64,000 bases of DNA from Marinimicrobium agarilyticum DSM 16975 (GTDB lineage Bacteria > Pseudomonadota > Gammaproteobacteria > Pseudomonadales > Cellvibrionaceae). The stretch is from contig NZ_AUHU01000012.1 in NCBI RefSeq assembly GCF_000423345.1, forward strand, positions 1 through 64,000, given 5' to 3'. The stretch's first letter is position 1; each line of letters starts with the position of its first letter. The notes under the pieces are model-generated. The model saw only the letters and a list, made by a program, of their open reading frames with translations. It ran no database searches and was not told where the DNA came from. This document shows positions 61,448 to 64,000 of this stretch, piece after piece. The position numbers were made by a program, and so were the translations under genes.

Positions 61448-62554
61448 CTACGGCGCTCGCTTGAGCGAGACCCGCATCAGAGTGTCGTGTGCGGTGATGT
61501 ACAGCTGCGTTTCGTCAGCGTTCAGTGCACAGTTGGCGGTGAGCCGCCCGGTAAAAATTCTCGCGATTGGCTCGCCTTTGGGCGTAAAAACCCAGACACC
61601 GCCCGGACCGGTGGCAAAAATGTAGCCACTGGAGTGAACCGCCATCCCGTCGGGAACGCCTGCATAGTCGGGTTTGCCCTTGGTCCAGGAGGCGTCGTAG
61701 AGAATCCGTTTCTGGGTTATATCACCGGAAGCGGTCACATCGTAGGCGAGCCAGCGAGGGTGGTTTTTCGAGGATACGCCCACGTAGAGTGTTTTCTGAT
61801 CCGGTGATAGGGCGATACCGTTTGGGTGTACCACAGTGTCGTCCAAAAGGCGCAGGGAACCCGAAGCACTCAAGCGGTAAATGCCTTGAAAGCCGAGTTC
61901 TTTTTGGGGATCATCAAGCCCGCCATTCAAGCCATAGGCGGGGTCGGTGAAATAAAGGTCTCCGCTGCTATTAAACACGCCATCGTTGGGGCTGTTTAAT
62001 CGCTGCCCTTGGTACTGCGCCGCGAGTGTCTCGAACTGGGGGGACGGCTCGCTTACAGGGGCCCTCATCCGGGCGACACGCCGGTCCCCCTGCTGCAGAA
62101 GAATCAAGTACTGGTTGTCGTTGAGCAACAGACCGTTGGAGCCGCCGGTGTAGTCGTGTGGCTGCAAACCGGTTGCACCCGACGGTTCCAGATAAGGTTG
62201 GACTCCTCCGCTCTCGCGGTACTTAAGAATTCGGTTGTTTGGAATATCAGAGAACAGCAAATACTGGCCATCTTCGATCCAAAGCGGCCCCTCGGTCCAC
62301 TCGAATCCACTCGCGAGGGTTTCCACGGGCGTGTCGGGGTTGAGCAGCGCTCTGGCGCTTTCATCCAGGATGTCAATTCGAGTTGTCGCCGGCGTGGTGT
62401 GCTCTGGCGTTGGCGAGGGCGCCTGGGATTTTTCCGCAATCGGGGAGCAGCCAATCAGAGCGGTCAGTAACGCAAACGCCGCCCCTTTTCGAAAGATAGT
62501 GAGAGCCGAGTACTCGCCGGTTGCTATCCACTGAGCAGTTCTATGAGTCACCAC
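61448..62554 (-). CDS. SMP-30/gluconolactonase-like lipoprotein
   Basis: About 368 residues from a GTG at 62554 with AGGTGA upstream, overlapping the SapC stop by 14 bases. Signal with lipobox (FALLTALIGCSP). The beta-propeller blocks are EWTEGPLWIEDGQYLLFSDI, LNSPNDGVFNSSGDLYFTDP, VHPNGIALSPDQKTLYVGV and GVPDGMAVHSSGYIF. The family hydrolyses sugar lactones with divalent metal. As an envelope protein in an agar operon it may open a galactono- or AHG-derived lactone, but this is inference. Confidence 0.8.
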   Translation of the reverse strand: MVTHRTAQWIATGEYSALTIFRKGAAFALLTALIGCSPIAEKSQAPSPTPEHTTPATTRIDILDESARALLNPDTPVETLASGFEWTEGPLWIEDGQYLLFSDIPNNRILKYRESGGVQPYLEPSGATGLQPHDYTGGSNGLLLNDNQYLILLQQGDRRVARMRAPVSEPSPQFETLAAQYQGQRLNSPNDGVFNSSGDLYFTDPAYGLNGGLDDPQKELGFQGIYRLSASGSLRLLDDTVVHPNGIALSPDQKTLYVGVSSKNHPRWLAYDVTASGDITQKRILYDASWTKGKPDYAGVPDGMAVHSSGYIFATGPGGVWVFTPKGEPIARIFTGRLTANCALNADETQLYITAHDTLMRVSLKRAP

Positions 62555-63269
62555 GGTTCACCTGATCGACTAAGCGTTGAATGTGACCAAGAGAAAAGCA
62601 GAGAAGGTAGCTGGCCTGCAGATAGCCTTTTTCGCTCCACCGCGCGAGCGTCGCGTCGGGCAGCGCACTCAGACGTTCCTCCTTGATCGTGTACAGTCCG
62701 CTGTATTGTCGACGCTCCCGCTCGGAAAACTGAATGTCGAGCTTTGCGGGTTCGATCAGGTCCTGCTCCACAAGCTGGTCGATAAATACCTGGGTCGAGG
62801 CTTGGCCCGACATCATCTGTGACAGGGTGCGAATCACTTCCCCGAGAAAGGCGGTTTGCGAGCCGTCCTCTTCAAACAGTTTTTCGCCACTTTCCCGGTT
62901 CACGCGGGGGCTGTCGACATCAATGGCCACGAGAGCGCCAGGGCCTTCTTGGGTGTCGCTTTTGGTTTTGTTGGTGGTTCCGGTCAGAAAGGGTTGTCGT
63001 CGGATATGAAGTGGTACGTAACTGGCGTTCCAGGTAGAGCCGTTCAAGTAAAGGTTTTCATTAGGCTCAAACCCCAATAGGGCGTAGAGGCCAAAGCGCC
63101 CGGTGTCCGGGTCCTTGGCGAGAAAAACAGCGTATTCGAGCACCAGCTTGCGCAGCTCATCGGCGACCACGGGGCTAAGGTGTATATTTTCCCCGTACTG
63201 GGCGCCGCGCTCGGTGGTTACTCGTAGGTCTTTATGTTTTTTGGGATCAAGTATTTCTGGGGTTGGCAC
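62541..63269 (-). CDS. SapC-family protein (copy 2)
   Basis: 242 residues; EYAVFLAKDPDTGRFGLYAL, NASYVPLHIRRQPFL and YSGLYTIKEERL match the family and the copy at 45158. It lies between a tryptophan-halogenase-like gene and the SMP-30 gene in one operon. Function unknown; the fixed pairing with halogenase-like genes suggests that they act together. Confidence 0.75.
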   Translation of the reverse strand: MPTPEILDPKKHKDLRVTTERGAQYGENIHLSPVVADELRKLVLEYAVFLAKDPDTGRFGLYALLGFEPNENLYLNGSTWNASYVPLHIRRQPFLTGTTNKTKSDTQEGPGALVAIDVDSPRVNRESGEKLFEEDGSQTAFLGEVIRTLSQMMSGQASTQVFIDQLVEQDLIEPAKLDIQFSERERRQYSGLYTIKEERLSALPDATLARWSEKGYLQASYLLCFSLGHIQRLVDQVNRGDS

Positions 63270-63309
63270 AGGCTTGTCCTCTTCTTTTATCTGAAGGCAT
63301 TGGGTTCGG

Positions 63310-64000
63310 TCACACTTTTTGCAGCCCGAACTCGTGGATTTTGTTGATCAGGGTGCGGGTTGAGGGCAGGGCCTGGGTCAATTGCTCAATGGCTCGCTGA
63401 TTCGCCCGAAACGCCTCCAACGCTCGTTCCCGGTTTTCATCAATGTGGTGTGCTCGGGTGGGGCGGGTTTCAAAGCCCATGCCGTAGAGCACGTACTGGT
63501 AGCTGGCGGCGGGGAACACCTCCACAGCGTGTTCAAAATCATGATGCCAGGGCGGGTGATAACGCCAGAGTTCAGTCAATTCCTTCAGGCTCTCGGGGAT
63601 GGTGTCCGGGTGTCGGTTATCGAGCCAGAAATCGCTGTCCGTGCGTTGGCTCAGGCTGTAGTGAAGCTTGAGAAAGTCAATGATGCGGTCCCAGCGATAT
63701 TGAAAGGTACGGTTAAAACGCCGGGCGACGACATCCATGGTGTCGCGGTTGTCGGGAAACTGCTCGGCCAGCATGGCCGCGGATATTTCGACAAGGACCA
63801 GAGCGGAGGCTTCGAGTGGCTCGAGAAACCCGGCGGAGAGCCCGATGGCCAGGCAGTTGTTGACCCAAAACCGTTCCCGGTGTCCGGGCTCGATATCAAT
63901 GGTGCGGAATTTTAGCGCCTCGGGGTCGTTAACGCTGGAGGCGAGATACTGCTTCAGTTGCTCGTAGGCGTGCTCTTCCGAAGTGTGAGCGCTGGAGTAC
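63310..64000 (-). CDS. Tryptophan-halogenase-family protein, C-terminal part (runs off the window)
   Basis: The frame is open to the window edge and reads YSSAHTSEEHAYEQLKQYL, then FWVNNCLAIGLSAGFLEPLE, the conserved C-terminal FAD-contact block. It continues to the stop at 63310 with HPDTIPESLKELTELW. About 229 residues are present. It matches the halogenase-like protein at 45898 over its C-terminal half. The N-terminus and probably a TonB-dependent receptor lie to the right. Confidence 0.8.
   Translation of the reverse strand, partial: YSSAHTSEEHAYEQLKQYLASSVNDPEALKFRTIDIEPGHRERFWVNNCLAIGLSAGFLEPLEASALVLVEISAAMLAEQFPDNRDTMDVVARRFNRTFQYRWDRIIDFLKLHYSLSQRTDSDFWLDNRHPDTIPESLKELTELWRYHPPWHHDFEHAVEVFPAASYQYVLYGMGFETRPTRAHHIDENRERALEAFRANQRAIEQLTQALPSTRTLINKIHEFGLQKV

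Overview
The window looks like chromosomal DNA of a marine, agar-degrading gammaproteobacterium of the Saccharophagus / Gilvimarinus / Marinimicrobium type (Cellvibrionaceae-like). This is inferred from lipoprotein agarases with long polyserine linkers, GH16-CBM6, GH86, GH50 and GH117 enzymes, and paired tryptophan-halogenase/SapC genes. No rRNA or tRNA gene was seen.

Left part (1 to about 23.2 kb): an accessory/defence island with many broken genes. An IS481-type element interrupts an S41 peptidase gene. Then come a NERD-domain helicase and an MNT/HEPN nucleotidyltransferase pair. A Tn7-like transposition module follows on the minus strand (tnsA, tnsB, tnsC, a short tniQ, a small unknown gene, a tnsD-like tniQ). 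It ends at a Tn7-like left end with three TnsB-type repeats. Beyond tnsA, between two IS21-like end sequences in direct orientation, lies a CBASS locus (CapW-type WYL regulator, TM-SAVED effector, CD-NTase, plus a CoiA-like gene) and small cargo genes (a membrane protein, a HEPN-like protein, a frameshifted DUF2188 gene). A metallophosphoesterase, a gene broken by an amber codon, an SRAP protein and an orphan nucleotidyltransferase complete the island.

Right part (23.2 to 64 kb): an agar utilisation locus. Outside the cytoplasm, GH16 (two copies), GH86 and GH50 (two copies) enzymes would cut agarose to neoagarobiose. Cytoplasmic GH117 would split this into D-galactose and 3,6-anhydro-L-galactose (AHG). 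Galactose enters the Leloir pathway (galE-galT-galK). AHG is handled by an aldehyde dehydrogenase, an anhydrogalactonate cycloisomerase, an MDR/SDR redox pair and a KDG kinase. Uptake is probably by an MFS sugar porter and a TRAP transporter. A cytochrome P450, ferredoxin and ferredoxin reductase match the known 6-O-methyl-galactose demethylase system. A class III-like alcohol dehydrogenase and an esterase nearby would remove the formaldehyde it makes.

Regulation: a FadR-type GntR gene sits inside the agar locus, and palindromes of the form ATTGTnnACAAT lie upstream of it and of most agar operons, which suggests a local regulon. The gap between the KDG kinase and the MFS porter holds a run of hairpins with a promoter-like sequence in front and an intrinsic terminator behind on the plus strand, a candidate small RNA of about 180 nt.
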